From contig CASDUB010000067.1 of NCBI GenBank assembly GCA_949283905.1, forward strand, positions 1 through 11,152: DNA of 11,152 bases, given 5' to 3'. Each line of letters opens with the position of its first letter. The first letter of the stretch is position 1. A model generated the notes under the pieces. That model was not told the origin of the DNA. It saw only the letters and a program-made list of their open reading frames with translations, and searched no databases. This DNA comes from an uncultured Lachnospiraceae bacterium. Its GTDB lineage: Bacteria > Bacillota > Clostridia > Lachnospirales > Lachnospiraceae. Both the position numbers and the translations under genes were made by a program. Below are positions 1-7,142 of this stretch, piece by piece.

Positions 1-7
1 AAGACAC

Positions 8-517
8 ATGAGACATACAATCATTGATGCCAGCCAGTTAGAGCTGGAAGAAAAAGTTGTTTCCATCAAGAGAGTTACAAAAGTTGTTAAAGGTGGACGT
101 AACATGCGTTTTACTGCTTTGGTAGTTGTTGGAGACCGTAACGGCCATGTTGGCGCTGGTCTTGGTAAAGCTGCTGAAATTCCTGAAGCTATCCGCAAAG
201 GAAAAGAAGACGCTATTAAGAAACTTGTTACTGTAGCAAGAGATGCTAACAATAGTGTTACACATGATTTTATTGGAAAATTCGGAAGCGCAGAGGTGCT
301 TCTTAAGAAGGCTCCAAAAGGTACAGGAGTTATCGCCGGAGGTCCGGCTCGTGCAGTCGTAGAGCTCGCAGGCATCACAAACATCCGTACAAAGTCATTA
401 GGTTCCAGAAATAAACAGAACGTTGTTCTTGCTACTATCGAAGGTCTTCGTCAGCTGAAAACTCCTGAAGAAGTTGCAAAACTCAGAGGAAAATCAGTAG
501 AAGAGATCTACGCTTAA
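8..517 (+). CDS. rpsE: 30S ribosomal protein S5
   Basis: Structural protein of the small ribosomal subunit, at the mRNA entry region, important for decoding accuracy. The 169-residue product is full length for the family and has the double-stranded RNA-binding N-terminal half ([11 protein letters not shown] at about 26-36, followed by [13 protein letters not shown]) and the C-terminal ribosomal-fold half ([19 protein letters not shown]). Residue 44 is Arg where many homologues have Gly or Lys, which is within normal variation. The ATG at 8 gives the usual clostridial start [10 protein letters not shown]. Its ribosome binding site would lie just outside the left edge, so the start rests on homology and length. 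It is followed after 13 bases by rpmD, as in the standard spc operon, and is presumably transcribed from the upstream ribosomal-protein promoters. Confidence 0.98.
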   Translation: MRHTIIDASQLELEEKVVSIKRVTKVVKGGRNMRFTALVVVGDRNGHVGAGLGKAAEIPEAIRKGKEDAIKKLVTVARDANNSVTHDFIGKFGSAEVLLKKAPKGTGVIAGGPARAVVELAGITNIRTKSLGSRNKQNVVLATIEGLRQLKTPEEVAKLRGKSVEEIYA

Positions 518-530
518 GGGGGAACTTAAA

Positions 531-710
531 ATGGCAGATACAATTAAAATTACTTTAAAGAAATCTACAATCGGCTGTGTTCCTAAACATAAATTGATTG
601 TAGAAGCTTTAGGACTCAGAAAAGTAAATCATACAGTTGAACAGCCTGACAACGCTGCAATTCGCGGCATGATCAAACAGGTTTCATACCTGCTTAAGGT
701 TGAAGAATAA
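531..710 (+). CDS. rpmD: 50S ribosomal protein L30
   Basis: A 59-residue protein of the large ribosomal subunit, full length for bacterial L30. The reading frame gives [16 protein letters not shown], then the conserved [15 protein letters not shown] segment, and ends [17 protein letters not shown], the usual beta-alpha-beta L30 pattern. The start is set by a purine-rich AAGGGGGAA site at 516-523 just ahead of the ATG. It sits between rpsE (13-base gap) and rplO (18-base gap), its standard place in the spc operon. Confidence 0.97.
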   Translation: MADTIKITLKKSTIGCVPKHKLIVEALGLRKVNHTVEQPDNAAIRGMIKQVSYLLKVEE

Positions 711-728
711 TCTATAGGAGGTAGAACA

Positions 729-1169
729 ATGGATTTATCAAATCTTAGCCCGGCAGCCGGTTCAAGACACAGCGATAACTTCCGTAGAGGCCGTGGTCAT
801 GGATCAGGAAATGGTAAGACTGCAGGAAAGGGTCATAAAGGACAGAAAGCTCGTTCAGGAGCTCCAAGACCGGGATTCGAAGGCGGTCAGATGCCTTTAT
901 ACAGAAGACTCCCTAAGAGAGGCTTCAAATGCAGAAATTCTAAAGAAATAGTAGCACTTAACGTATCTGAATTAAACAGATATGAGGATGGAACAGTTAT
1001 CACAGTTGATTTCCTTGTAGAGAACGGCCATGTTGCAAATCCAAGAGATGGCGTAAAGATCCTTGGAAATGGTGAACTTACAAAGAAACTTACAGTGAAA
1101 GTGTCTGCCTTCAGCGAAAGTGCAAAAGCTAAAATTGAGGCAGCAGGTGGAACAGCCGAGGTGATCTGA
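729..1169 (+). CDS. rplO: 50S ribosomal protein L15
   Basis: Large-subunit protein that binds 23S rRNA and joins late in assembly. The 146-residue product has the long basic Gly-rich N-terminal extension typical of L15 ([20 protein letters not shown] at about 19-38), the [18 protein letters not shown] block, and the compact C-terminal domain ending AGGTAEVI. An AGGAGGT ribosome binding site at 716-722 fixes the ATG at 729. The TGA stop overlaps the secY ATG by one base (TGATG, 1167-1171), and the secY ribosome binding site lies inside the last rplO codons, which suggests translational coupling of L15 and SecY synthesis. Confidence 0.98.
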   Translation: MDLSNLSPAAGSRHSDNFRRGRGHGSGNGKTAGKGHKGQKARSGAPRPGFEGGQMPLYRRLPKRGFKCRNSKEIVALNVSELNRYEDGTVITVDFLVENGHVANPRDGVKILGNGELTKKLTVKVSAFSESAKAKIEAAGGTAEVI

Positions 1170-2476
1170 TGTTAAAAACCTTACGCGACGCTTTGCGTAT
1201 TAAGGAAATACGTTCCAGACTTTTCTATCTGTTGATAGCATTAGTTATTATCAGGGCGGGATCTCAGATCCCGGTACCTGGTGTTGATACTGCCGTATTT
1301 GCTCAGTTTTTTGAAAGCGCATCAAATGACGCGTTTTCATTTCTGAATGCTTTTACAGGCGGCGGTTTTACGAATTTTTCTATCTTTGCGTTAAGTATTA
1401 CACCGTACATTACTGCATCAATCATCGTTCAGCTCTTAACAATAGCAATTCCGAAACTTGAAGAGCTTCATAAAGACGGTGAGCAGGGACGTAAAAAACT
1501 TGAAAAAGTTACACGTGTTATGACGATCGTGCTTGCTATAGTTGAATCGGCGGCAATGTGCATAGGTTTCGGAAATCAGGGTATTCTTGAATTAAATATA
1601 ATTAATGTTGTGACTGTTGTTGCGTGTCTCACTGCAGGAAGCGCTTTCCTCATGTGGCTCGGCGAACAGATCAACGACAAAGGAGTAGGAAACGGTATTT
1701 CCATCGTGCTTCTTATCAATATTCTTTCAAGAGTTCCTTCAGATATGATCACTCTTTACAGCAACTTTGTACAGGGCAAGTCAATTGCCTGGGCTACATT
1801 GGCATGGGCTATAATTGCTGTAATCATCATATTCGTAGTTGTGATCGTACTTATACTTAACGGTGCGGAAAGAAGAATTCCGGTTCAGTATTCTAAAAAG
1901 ATGGTAGGAAGAAAATCTTACGGCGCACAGTCTTCACACATTCCGTTGAAGGTCAATACAGCAGGAGTTATTCCGATCATCTTCGCAGCTTCTATTATGT
2001 CATTCCCTTCGATCATCATCAGTTTGACAGGTGCTCATCTGGAGGGATGGGGAGCGGCAGTTATAAATATGCTCAGCTCAAGTCGTTGGTTCAATCCTAA
2101 CGACTGGTTCCCGACAATAGGACTTATCCTCTATGTCGTAATGGTTGTCTTCTTTGCTTATTTCTATACATCGATCACTTTCAATCCTATTGAAGTGGCC
2201 GACAATATGAAAAAGCAGGGCGGATTTATACCTGGCATAAGACCGGGCAAGCCTACTGTTGACTATTTACAGTCAGTATTGAAATATGTAATTTTCATCG
2301 GCGCAGCCGGACTTGTAATTGTAGCTGTAATTCCATTTATTTTTAATGGTATGTTCAATGCCAGCGTTTCGTTTGGCGGAACATCGCTCATCATTATTGC
2401 GTCTGTAATTCTTGATACATTAAAACAGGTGGAATCTATGATGGTAGTTCGAAACTATAAAGGTTTTTTGAGCTGA
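1169..2476 (+). CDS. secY: Protein translocase channel subunit SecY
   Basis: Central pore of the SecYEG translocon, which exports unfolded preproteins with SecA and inserts membrane proteins from translating ribosomes. The 435-residue product is full length with about ten hydrophobic segments. Family landmarks visible in order are SIFALSITPYITASIIVQLL (71-90, TM2 after the plug region), GVGNGISI (172-179), the cytosolic ERRIPVQYSKK loop (234-244) between TM6 and TM7, IPLKVNTAGVIPIIFA (258-273), and GGFIPGIRPG (351-360) with the conserved cytosolic-loop Arg at 358, which is needed for SecA-driven transport. It starts on an ATG overlapping the rplO stop, with GAGGTGA at 1158-1164 as ribosome binding site. 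It is the last gene before a 67-base gap containing a hairpin, which may lower transcription of the downstream adk-map-infA genes. Confidence 0.98.
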   Translation: MLKTLRDALRIKEIRSRLFYLLIALVIIRAGSQIPVPGVDTAVFAQFFESASNDAFSFLNAFTGGGFTNFSIFALSITPYITASIIVQLLTIAIPKLEELHKDGEQGRKKLEKVTRVMTIVLAIVESAAMCIGFGNQGILELNIINVVTVVACLTAGSAFLMWLGEQINDKGVGNGISIVLLINILSRVPSDMITLYSNFVQGKSIAWATLAWAIIAVIIIFVVVIVLILNGAERRIPVQYSKKMVGRKSYGAQSSHIPLKVNTAGVIPIIFAASIMSFPSIIISLTGAHLEGWGAAVINMLSSSRWFNPNDWFPTIGLILYVVMVVFFAYFYTSITFNPIEVADNMKKQGGFIPGIRPGKPTVDYLQSVLKYVIFIGAAGLVIVAVIPFIFNGMFNASVSFGGTSLIIIASVILDTLKQVESMMVVRNYKGFLS

Positions 2477-2494
2477 TATTCAGAAAATCACAAC

Positions 2495-2526
2495 AAGGCT
2501 GTGGTGTATTCACCACGGCCTTCTTT
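2495..2526 (+). terminator. Hairpin in the secY-adk gap, possible attenuator
   Basis: A 12-bp inverted repeat pairs 2495-2506 with 2511-2522 (AAGGCTGTGGTG against CACCACGGCCTT, one G-U pair) around a TATT loop. It is followed by CTTT rather than a clean T-tract. The shape is that of an intrinsic terminator with a weak tail, so partial termination or 3'-end protection of the upstream message is more likely than a full stop. The adk ribosome binding site begins only about nine bases later and no promoter is evident in between. Confidence 0.6.
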
Positions 2527-2543
2527 AGTAGAGAGGTATAAAT

Positions 2544-3188
2544 ATGAAAGTTATTATGTTAGGAGCACCGGGTGCAGGAAAAGGCACGCAGGCTAAACTT
2601 ATCTCTGAAAAATACGGAATACCGCACATTTCTACAGGCGATATTTTCCGTGCAAACATTAAAAATAATACGGAACTTGGAAAAAAAGCTAAAGAATATA
2701 TGGATCAGGGGCTTCTCGTTCCTGATGAGCTGACATGCGATCTTGTTGTTGACAGGATTTCGCAGCCCGATGCCGCAAACGGATACATTCTTGACGGATT
2801 CCCAAGAACTATTCCTCAGGCAGAGGCTCTTACAAATGCTCTCAACAAGAGAAACGAAGCTATTGATTTCGCAATCGATGTTGAAGTGCCTGATGAAGTA
2901 ATCGTCAACAGGATGTCCGGAAGACGCGCATGCGTATCATGCGGCGCAACATATCATATGACATTTGCGGCTCCTGCAAAAGAGGGCGTTTGCGACAAAT
3001 GCGGCAGCGAACTGATCCTTCGAGACGACGACAAACCGGAAACTGTAACAAAGAGACTTAACGTTTATCATTCACAGACACAGCCTCTTATAGAGTACTA
3101 TACAAAGGCAGGCGTTCTGCATGAATTTGACGGAACAAAAGATATCAACGATATCTTCGATTCCATAGTGGAATTATTAGGAGAATAA
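2544..3188 (+). CDS. adk: Adenylate kinase, long zinc-binding form
   Basis: Cytoplasmic enzyme that interconverts ATP + AMP and 2 ADP. The 214-residue product has the P-loop GAPGAGKGT (7-15), the NMP-binding stretch STGDIFR (30-36), the DGFPRT motif (84-89), and a long LID domain. The LID holds four cysteines in two Cys-x2-Cys pairs (Cys130/133 and Cys150/153), the structural zinc site typical of Gram-positive adenylate kinases. The later Arg-rich RDDDKPETVTKR segment belongs to the closing LID. GAGAGGT at 2531-2537 supports the ATG at 2544. Four bases separate its stop from map, the usual spc-operon pairing of nucleotide metabolism with translation genes. Confidence 0.98.
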   Translation: MKVIMLGAPGAGKGTQAKLISEKYGIPHISTGDIFRANIKNNTELGKKAKEYMDQGLLVPDELTCDLVVDRISQPDAANGYILDGFPRTIPQAEALTNALNKRNEAIDFAIDVEVPDEVIVNRMSGRRACVSCGATYHMTFAAPAKEGVCDKCGSELILRDDDKPETVTKRLNVYHSQTQPLIEYYTKAGVLHEFDGTKDINDIFDSIVELLGE

Positions 3189-3192
3189 TGAA

Positions 3193-3951
3193 ATGTCCGT
3201 TTCGATTAAATCTCAAAAAGAAATTGAACTGATGAGACATGCCGGAAAACTCCTTGAAGAAGTTTTTCTTGGAATGCAGGATATGATTAAACCCGGAATT
3301 TCCACGCTGGATATTGATAAAAAGTGTGAAAGCATCATACGCAGCATGGGATGCGTTCCGAACTTCCTTAATTACAGCGGATATCCTGCATCGGTTTGCA
3401 CATCTGTGAATGAAGCGGTAGTTCACGGTATTCCGAGAGCCGATTATTTCCTTGAAGAAGGAGATATCATAAGTCTCGACTGCGGACTTATTTATAAGGG
3501 ATATCATTCCGACTGCGCCAGAACATATCCTGTCGGAAAGATTTCGGCGGAAGCGCAGAAACTGATAGATGTAACAAAACAGTCTTTTTTTGAAGGAATA
3601 AAATTCGCAAAAGCGGGCCGCCATCTTCATGAGATATCAGCGGCTATCGGAAACTATGCCGAGAGCTTCGGATACGGAGTAGTTGAAGATCTTGTAGGCC
3701 ACGGAATCGGAACTTCTCTTCATGAAGATCCGTCGATCCCGAATTTCGCAGTCAAGAGCAGAGGCATAAAACTCAGAGCCGGAATGACGCTGGCTATAGA
3801 GCCGATGATTAATCAGGGTACATATGAAGTGGAATGGCTTGACGATGAGTGGACTGTTGTTACAGCCGACGGCAAGCTTTCGGCACATTATGAAAATACT
3901 GTACTCATAACAGACGGTGAACCGGAAATATTAACATTAACTCAAATGTAA
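3193..3951 (+). CDS. map: Methionine aminopeptidase, type I
   Basis: Removes the initiator methionine from new proteins after deformylation. The 252-residue product is a standard short type Ia enzyme without a zinc-finger or SH3-binding extension. All five metal ligands of the pita-bread fold are present: Asp96 (SLDCG), Asp107 (HSDCAR), His170 (GHGIG), Glu203 (IEPM) and Glu234 (HYENT), plus the catalytic-pocket histidines His78 and His177. The start is ATG 3193 with AGGAG at 3179-3183 inside the end of adk. An ATG at 3188 overlaps the adk stop but opens a different frame. The 30-base gap to infA leaves no room for the KOW-domain protein that some related clostridia carry at this position. Confidence 0.98.
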   Translation: MSVSIKSQKEIELMRHAGKLLEEVFLGMQDMIKPGISTLDIDKKCESIIRSMGCVPNFLNYSGYPASVCTSVNEAVVHGIPRADYFLEEGDIISLDCGLIYKGYHSDCARTYPVGKISAEAQKLIDVTKQSFFEGIKFAKAGRHLHEISAAIGNYAESFGYGVVEDLVGHGIGTSLHEDPSIPNFAVKSRGIKLRAGMTLAIEPMINQGTYEVEWLDDEWTVVTADGKLSAHYENTVLITDGEPEILTLTQM

Positions 3952-3981
3952 TTTTCTATGATTTCTTTAGGAGGATAATAC

Positions 3982-4200
3982 ATGTCTAAATCAGATGTAA
4001 TTGAGGTTGAGGGCAAAGTACTTGAAAAACTGCCGAATGCCATGTTTAAAGTGGAGCTTGAAAATAAACATGTTGTATTGGCTCATATCAGCGGAAAACT
4101 CCGCATGAACTATATCAGAATTCTCCCTGGAGACAAAGTTACGATCGAACTTTCTCCATATGATCTTTCAAAAGGACGTATTATTTGGCGCGATAAATAA
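3982..4200 (+). CDS. infA: Translation initiation factor IF-1
   Basis: Small OB-fold protein that occupies the 30S A-site during initiation alongside IF-2 and IF-3. At 72 residues it is the exact usual length. The sequence shows [13 protein letters not shown], the [21 protein letters not shown] core and the C-terminal [13 protein letters not shown] signature. TAGGAGGATA at 3969-3978 is a strong ribosome binding site at proper distance. No terminator-like hairpin follows it. The gene expected next in most Firmicutes, rpmJ, is not found, and ftsZ comes after 110 bases. Confidence 0.98.
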   Translation: MSKSDVIEVEGKVLEKLPNAMFKVELENKHVVLAHISGKLRMNYIRILPGDKVTIELSPYDLSKGRIIWRDK

Positions 4201-4226
4201 TTGTATTTAAATATATAAAAAAACGG

Positions 4227-4253
4227 TTGCGCTTTTATTACAGAAATTATAAT
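4227..4253 (+). promoter_or_regulatory. Candidate sigma-A promoter for ftsZ
   Basis: A consensus -10 hexamer TATAAT (4248-4253) lies 57 bases before the ftsZ start. The best -35 is a weak TTGCGC (4227-4232) with a short 15-base spacer. An A/T-rich stretch (4206-4223) lies just upstream and could act as an UP element. The -10 is convincing and the -35 is not. Because no terminator follows infA, read-through from the ribosomal operon is also possible. Confidence 0.5.
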
Positions 4254-4295
4254 ATAGAGTAGAAAGCTTTTTGATGGGGAAGAACAAATTGCAAA

Positions 4296-4302
4296 GGGAG
4301 GA
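4296..4302 (+). promoter_or_regulatory. Ribosome binding site deciding the GTG start of ftsZ
   Basis: GGGAGGA ends eight bases before GTG 4311, which is ideal spacing. An in-frame ATG at 4323 would be 20 bases away. The GTG is therefore the better start and gives the MLEI N-terminus found in related FtsZ proteins. Confidence 0.75.
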
Positions 4303-4310
4303 ACACAGTT

Positions 4311-5498
4311 GTGTTAGAAATAATGACAAATGAAGCTGAAGCAGCTGCAAAGATAATAGTCATTGGTGTAGGCGGTGCCGGAAACAATGCTGTAAATAGA
4401 ATGGTAGAAGAAGCGATCGGAGGAGTTGAGTTTGTAGGAGTTAACGCTGATAAACAGGCGCTCACTCTTTGCAAAGCACCGACAGTTCTTCAGATCGGTG
4501 AAAAAATCACAAAAGGTCTCGGCGCAGGAGCAAAACCTGAAGTTGGCCAGCAGGCAGCTGAGGAAAGCGTAGATGAGATCAAAGCTCTCATGGAAGGTGC
4601 CGATATGGTATTCGTTACATGCGGTATGGGCGGCGGAACAGGAACAGGAGCTGCACCTATAGTAGCGAAAATTGCCAAAGACATGGGTATACTTACAGTC
4701 GGCGTAGTTACAAAACCTTTCCGTTTTGAAGCAAAGACACGTATGAACAATGCCCTTGCAGGTATTGAAAAATTAAAAGAGGCAGTAGATACTCTTATCG
4801 TAATTCCAAACGATAAACTTCTTGAGATCGTTGACCGCCGTACAACTATGCCTGAGGCGTTAAAGAAAGCGGACGAAGTTCTCAAACAGGCAGTACAGGG
4901 TATAACAGACCTCATTAATCTTCCTGCACTTATCAATCTTGACTTTGCCGATGTTCAGACAGTTATGAAGGACAAAGGTATCGCTCATATCGGTATCGGT
5001 GAAGGCAAAGGCGATGACAAGGCTCTTGAAGCTGTACAGCAGGCAGTTTCAAGTCCGCTTCTCGAGACAACAATCAACGGAGCTACACACGTTATCATTA
5101 ACATTTCAGGCGATATCAGCCTTATGGATGCTAATGATGCGGCAAGTTATGTTCAGAATCTCGCAGGAGAAGAGGCAAATATCATCTTCGGTGCTATGTA
5201 TGATGATTCAATTCCTGATTTTGCTAAGATCACTGTTATCGCAACAGGACTCAGCGATGAAACAGCTAAAGTTGCAAATGTAAAAGAAGCTAAAAAAGCA
5301 GAGGCAAAATCAAATGCCGGAGCAGGCGGATTTACAATCCCGTCATTTAAGCTTCCGAGCAGCAATATTCAGTCAGGAGATCATTCAAAAGGCAATGCTT
5401 CCGCAGGAGCTGTTCTTCCGCAGAGTAATACTCCGCTCACAAGCAGAGTGCCTAAAAAAGATATTCAGATTCCTGATTTCTTAAGAAACAGAAATTAA
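4311..5498 (+). CDS. ftsZ: Cell division GTPase FtsZ
   Basis: Tubulin homologue that polymerises with GTP into the cytoplasmic Z-ring at the division site. The 395-residue product shows the nucleotide-binding [12 protein letters not shown] (19-30), the tubulin signature GGGTGTG (107-113), TKPFRFE (134-140), and the T7 catalytic loop NLDFADV (209-215), whose Asp residues complete the GTPase site of the next subunit. A variable linker rich in Ala, Lys and Ser follows (about 320-384). The protein ends in the conserved C-terminal peptide [11 protein letters not shown] (385-395), which binds membrane-anchor proteins such as FtsA or SepF. It starts at GTG. It stands alone between infA and a MATE gene, with its own candidate promoter and a terminator, rather than in a dcw cluster with ftsA or murein genes. 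Confidence 0.98.
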   Translation: MLEIMTNEAEAAAKIIVIGVGGAGNNAVNRMVEEAIGGVEFVGVNADKQALTLCKAPTVLQIGEKITKGLGAGAKPEVGQQAAEESVDEIKALMEGADMVFVTCGMGGGTGTGAAPIVAKIAKDMGILTVGVVTKPFRFEAKTRMNNALAGIEKLKEAVDTLIVIPNDKLLEIVDRRTTMPEALKKADEVLKQAVQGITDLINLPALINLDFADVQTVMKDKGIAHIGIGEGKGDDKALEAVQQAVSSPLLETTINGATHVIINISGDISLMDANDAASYVQNLAGEEANIIFGAMYDDSIPDFAKITVIATGLSDETAKVANVKEAKKAEAKSNAGAGGFTIPSFKLPSSNIQSGDHSKGNASAGAVLPQSNTPLTSRVPKKDIQIPDFLRNRN

Positions 5499-5545
5499 TT
5501 TAAGTTTTGTCGTTTCTATTTAAAAGATTACGGTGAAAATTATTT

Positions 5546-5576
5546 GAGGCGTAGGTGTTTCACCTATGCCTCTTTT
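5546..5576 (+). terminator. Intrinsic terminator after ftsZ
   Basis: A 12-bp stem pairs GAGGCGTAGGTG (5546-5557) with CACCTATGCCTC (5561-5572), with one wobble pair and a TTT loop, followed directly by TTTT. It lies 47 bases past the ftsZ stop. It ends only 27 bases before the MATE start codon, so it also sits in any leader read through from ftsZ. Confidence 0.8.
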
Positions 5577-5591
5577 AAAATTAATTGCAAT

Positions 5592-5599
5592 GAGGGTGA
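5592..5599 (+). promoter_or_regulatory. Ribosome binding site deciding the MATE start
   Basis: GAGGGTGA lies just before ATG 5604. The open frame extends upstream to a TTG at 5544, but that would place the N-terminus inside the terminator hairpin and give a Cys/Arg-rich leader unlike MATE proteins. ATG 5604 is therefore chosen. Confidence 0.75.
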
Positions 5600-5603
5600 A
5601 AAA

Positions 5604-6983
5604 ATGAATGAAACAGCGATGAAAAGCAGGACTTCGTTTTTTACAAGAGAACCGGGATTTAAAAGAAAACTTTTTATTTTGATGGGTACGATAACGCTTC
5701 AGAATGTTATCGCCTACAGCGTAAATATGGCCGACAATATAATGCTCGGAAGATTCAGTCAGGAGGCGCTTTCGGGAGCTGCAACCGTAAACCAGATATT
5801 TTTTATCATACAGCAGCTGTGTCTTGCAATAGGAGATGTTACGGTTCTGATAGGATCCCAATACTGGGGCAAGCAGCAGCTTTCACCTATCAGAAAAATC
5901 ATAGGCATATCATTAAAAACAGTTGCGATCTGCTGCGTGATAGTATTTCTGTGCTGTACATTGATTCCGGAACCGCTGCTCAGGATATTTACTTCAGATG
6001 AATATATACTTTCTGAAGGCCTTAATTATATGAATGTCGTTAAATACAGTTTTATTCTCTTTATGTTTTCGTCGTGTCTCATGGCGGCTCTGAGAACTGT
6101 TGAAGTAGTAAAAATATCATTTTACGTGTCGATAGTATCTCTTGTAGTAAACTGCTGCATAAATGCCGTACTTATTTTTGGTATGTTTGGAATGCCGAGA
6201 ATGGGTGTTGTCGGAGCGGCCATAGGAACGGTCACTGCCAGAGCTGTCGAGTTTCTTATATTATTTATCTATATTCTGAAGAAGGATAAGGTACTTAAGT
6301 TGTTTTCGGAAAATCCGTTTAAGAAAGATAAAGGATTGAGCAAGGATTTTGCGAAAGCGGCAGCTATGATGATTCCGGCTGAACTCGGTTGGTCGGTTGC
6401 GACTCCGTTTCAGAGTGCGGTGCTCGGAAGTCTTTCCGTAAATGCGATCGCGGCGAACTCTATTGCCACAACATTTTATAATTTCCTGAAGGTCATCGTA
6501 AGAGGGGCGGCTTCGGCTTCATCAGTTATTATCGGAAGTGAGATCGGAAAGGGAAAGATGGAGGAAGTAAAAGCCAAGGGAAGGACTTTAAGCGTGATCT
6601 TCATCTGTATCGGTCTGGTATTGGGAGGAATGCTTCTTCTGCTAAGAGGTCCGCTTCTTTCCATGTATGTATTAAATGACGAAGCGCTGATGTACGCAAA
6701 TCAGATGATAGCTCTGTATGCATTTATAATGGTGACTATGGCCTATCAGATGCCGGTAACGATCGGAATAATCCGTGCCGGCGGCGATACAAAATTTAAC
6801 CTGATACTGACACTTACAGGAATATGGTGCGTATGTATTCCTCTGTCATCCCTTGCGGCCTATGTCTGGCATCTGCCCGTCATATTAGTCGTATTCTTTG
6901 CGCAGATAGATCAGGTGTACAAATGCATACCGGCGTTTTTGCGTTTCAGGACATATAAATGGATCAGGAAACTTACCAGATAA
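5604..6983 (+). CDS. MATE family efflux transporter
   Basis: Polytopic inner-membrane antiporter of the multidrug and toxic compound extrusion family, which exports organic cations or other compounds using a Na+ or H+ gradient. The substrate cannot be read from sequence. The 459-residue product is of usual length with about twelve hydrophobic segments in two related halves. Landmarks are SVNMADNIMLGRFSQEAL (39-56, the family's TM1-TM2 motif), VNCCINAVLIFGMFGMPRMGVVGAAIGT (182-209, end of TM5 into TM6), a charged central loop (225-250), and RAGGDTKF (391-398), equivalent to RxxGDxR/K in TM10-11. The tail is basic (FRTYKWIRKLTR). No regulator gene is adjacent. It is separated from ftsZ by a terminator and from the FHA gene by a promoter, so it appears to be its own unit. 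Confidence 0.93.
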   Translation: MNETAMKSRTSFFTREPGFKRKLFILMGTITLQNVIAYSVNMADNIMLGRFSQEALSGAATVNQIFFIIQQLCLAIGDVTVLIGSQYWGKQQLSPIRKIIGISLKTVAICCVIVFLCCTLIPEPLLRIFTSDEYILSEGLNYMNVVKYSFILFMFSSCLMAALRTVEVVKISFYVSIVSLVVNCCINAVLIFGMFGMPRMGVVGAAIGTVTARAVEFLILFIYILKKDKVLKLFSENPFKKDKGLSKDFAKAAAMMIPAELGWSVATPFQSAVLGSLSVNAIAANSIATTFYNFLKVIVRGAASASSVIIGSEIGKGKMEEVKAKGRTLSVIFICIGLVLGGMLLLLRGPLLSMYVLNDEALMYANQMIALYAFIMVTMAYQMPVTIGIIRAGGDTKFNLILTLTGIWCVCIPLSSLAAYVWHLPVILVVFFAQIDQVYKCIPAFLRFRTYKWIRKLTR

Positions 6984-7030
6984 AATCTGACGGACAATTT
7001 ATGGACAAAAAACGGCAGAAAAGGTAAAAT

Positions 7031-7059
7031 TTGCAATAATGGCAGTTTTATGGTAATAT
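7031..7059 (+). promoter_or_regulatory. Candidate extended -10 promoter for the FHA-TadZ pair
   Basis: TTGCAA (7031-7036) and TAATAT (7054-7059) are separated by exactly 17 bases, and TGG directly precedes the -10, giving an extended -10 (TGn). Each hexamer matches four of six consensus bases. The start point would be near 7066, leaving a leader of about 77 bases with a hairpin before the FHA gene. Confidence 0.6.
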
Positions 7060-7074
7060 ATCGCATGTTAACAA

Positions 7075-7101
7075 AAATCAGCTTATTTTTAAGCCTGATT
7101 T
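7075..7101 (+). promoter_or_regulatory. Leader hairpin upstream of the FHA gene
   Basis: AAATCAGCTTA (7075-7085) pairs with TAAGCCTGATTT (7090-7101) around a TTTT loop: eleven base pairs with one bulged base in the right arm. No clean T-tract follows (GGTTGTTATC), so a strong terminator is unlikely. Lying just downstream of the candidate promoter, it may be a 5'-end stabiliser or attenuator, or the remains of a terminator for the MATE gene. Confidence 0.5.
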
Positions 7102-7142
7102 GGTTGTTATCAATAATATCATCACATAAAAGAGGATATTAG

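Noticed and set aside
137..145. Arg44 in S5 in place of Gly or Lys as a possible resistance or fidelity change
   Set aside because: Basic residues are common at this position in Firmicutes, so this is ordinary variation.
3188..3190. ATG overlapping the adk stop as map start
   Set aside because: It is in another frame and does not encode the aminopeptidase.
3145..3630. 161-codon open frame on the minus strand opposite the adk end and map
   Set aside because: It lies antisense to map, which has a full set of active-site residues. The product has no recognisable domain and no ribosome binding site context.
4201..4310. Possible rpmJ (L36) remnant after infA
   Set aside because: No frame here shows the Lys/Arg/Cys-rich L36 pattern. 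The sequence is A/T-rich non-coding with a -10 element.
5544..5603. Longer MATE start at TTG 5544
   Set aside because: It would translate the terminator hairpin and has no ribosome binding site; ATG 5604 has GAGGGTGA in front.
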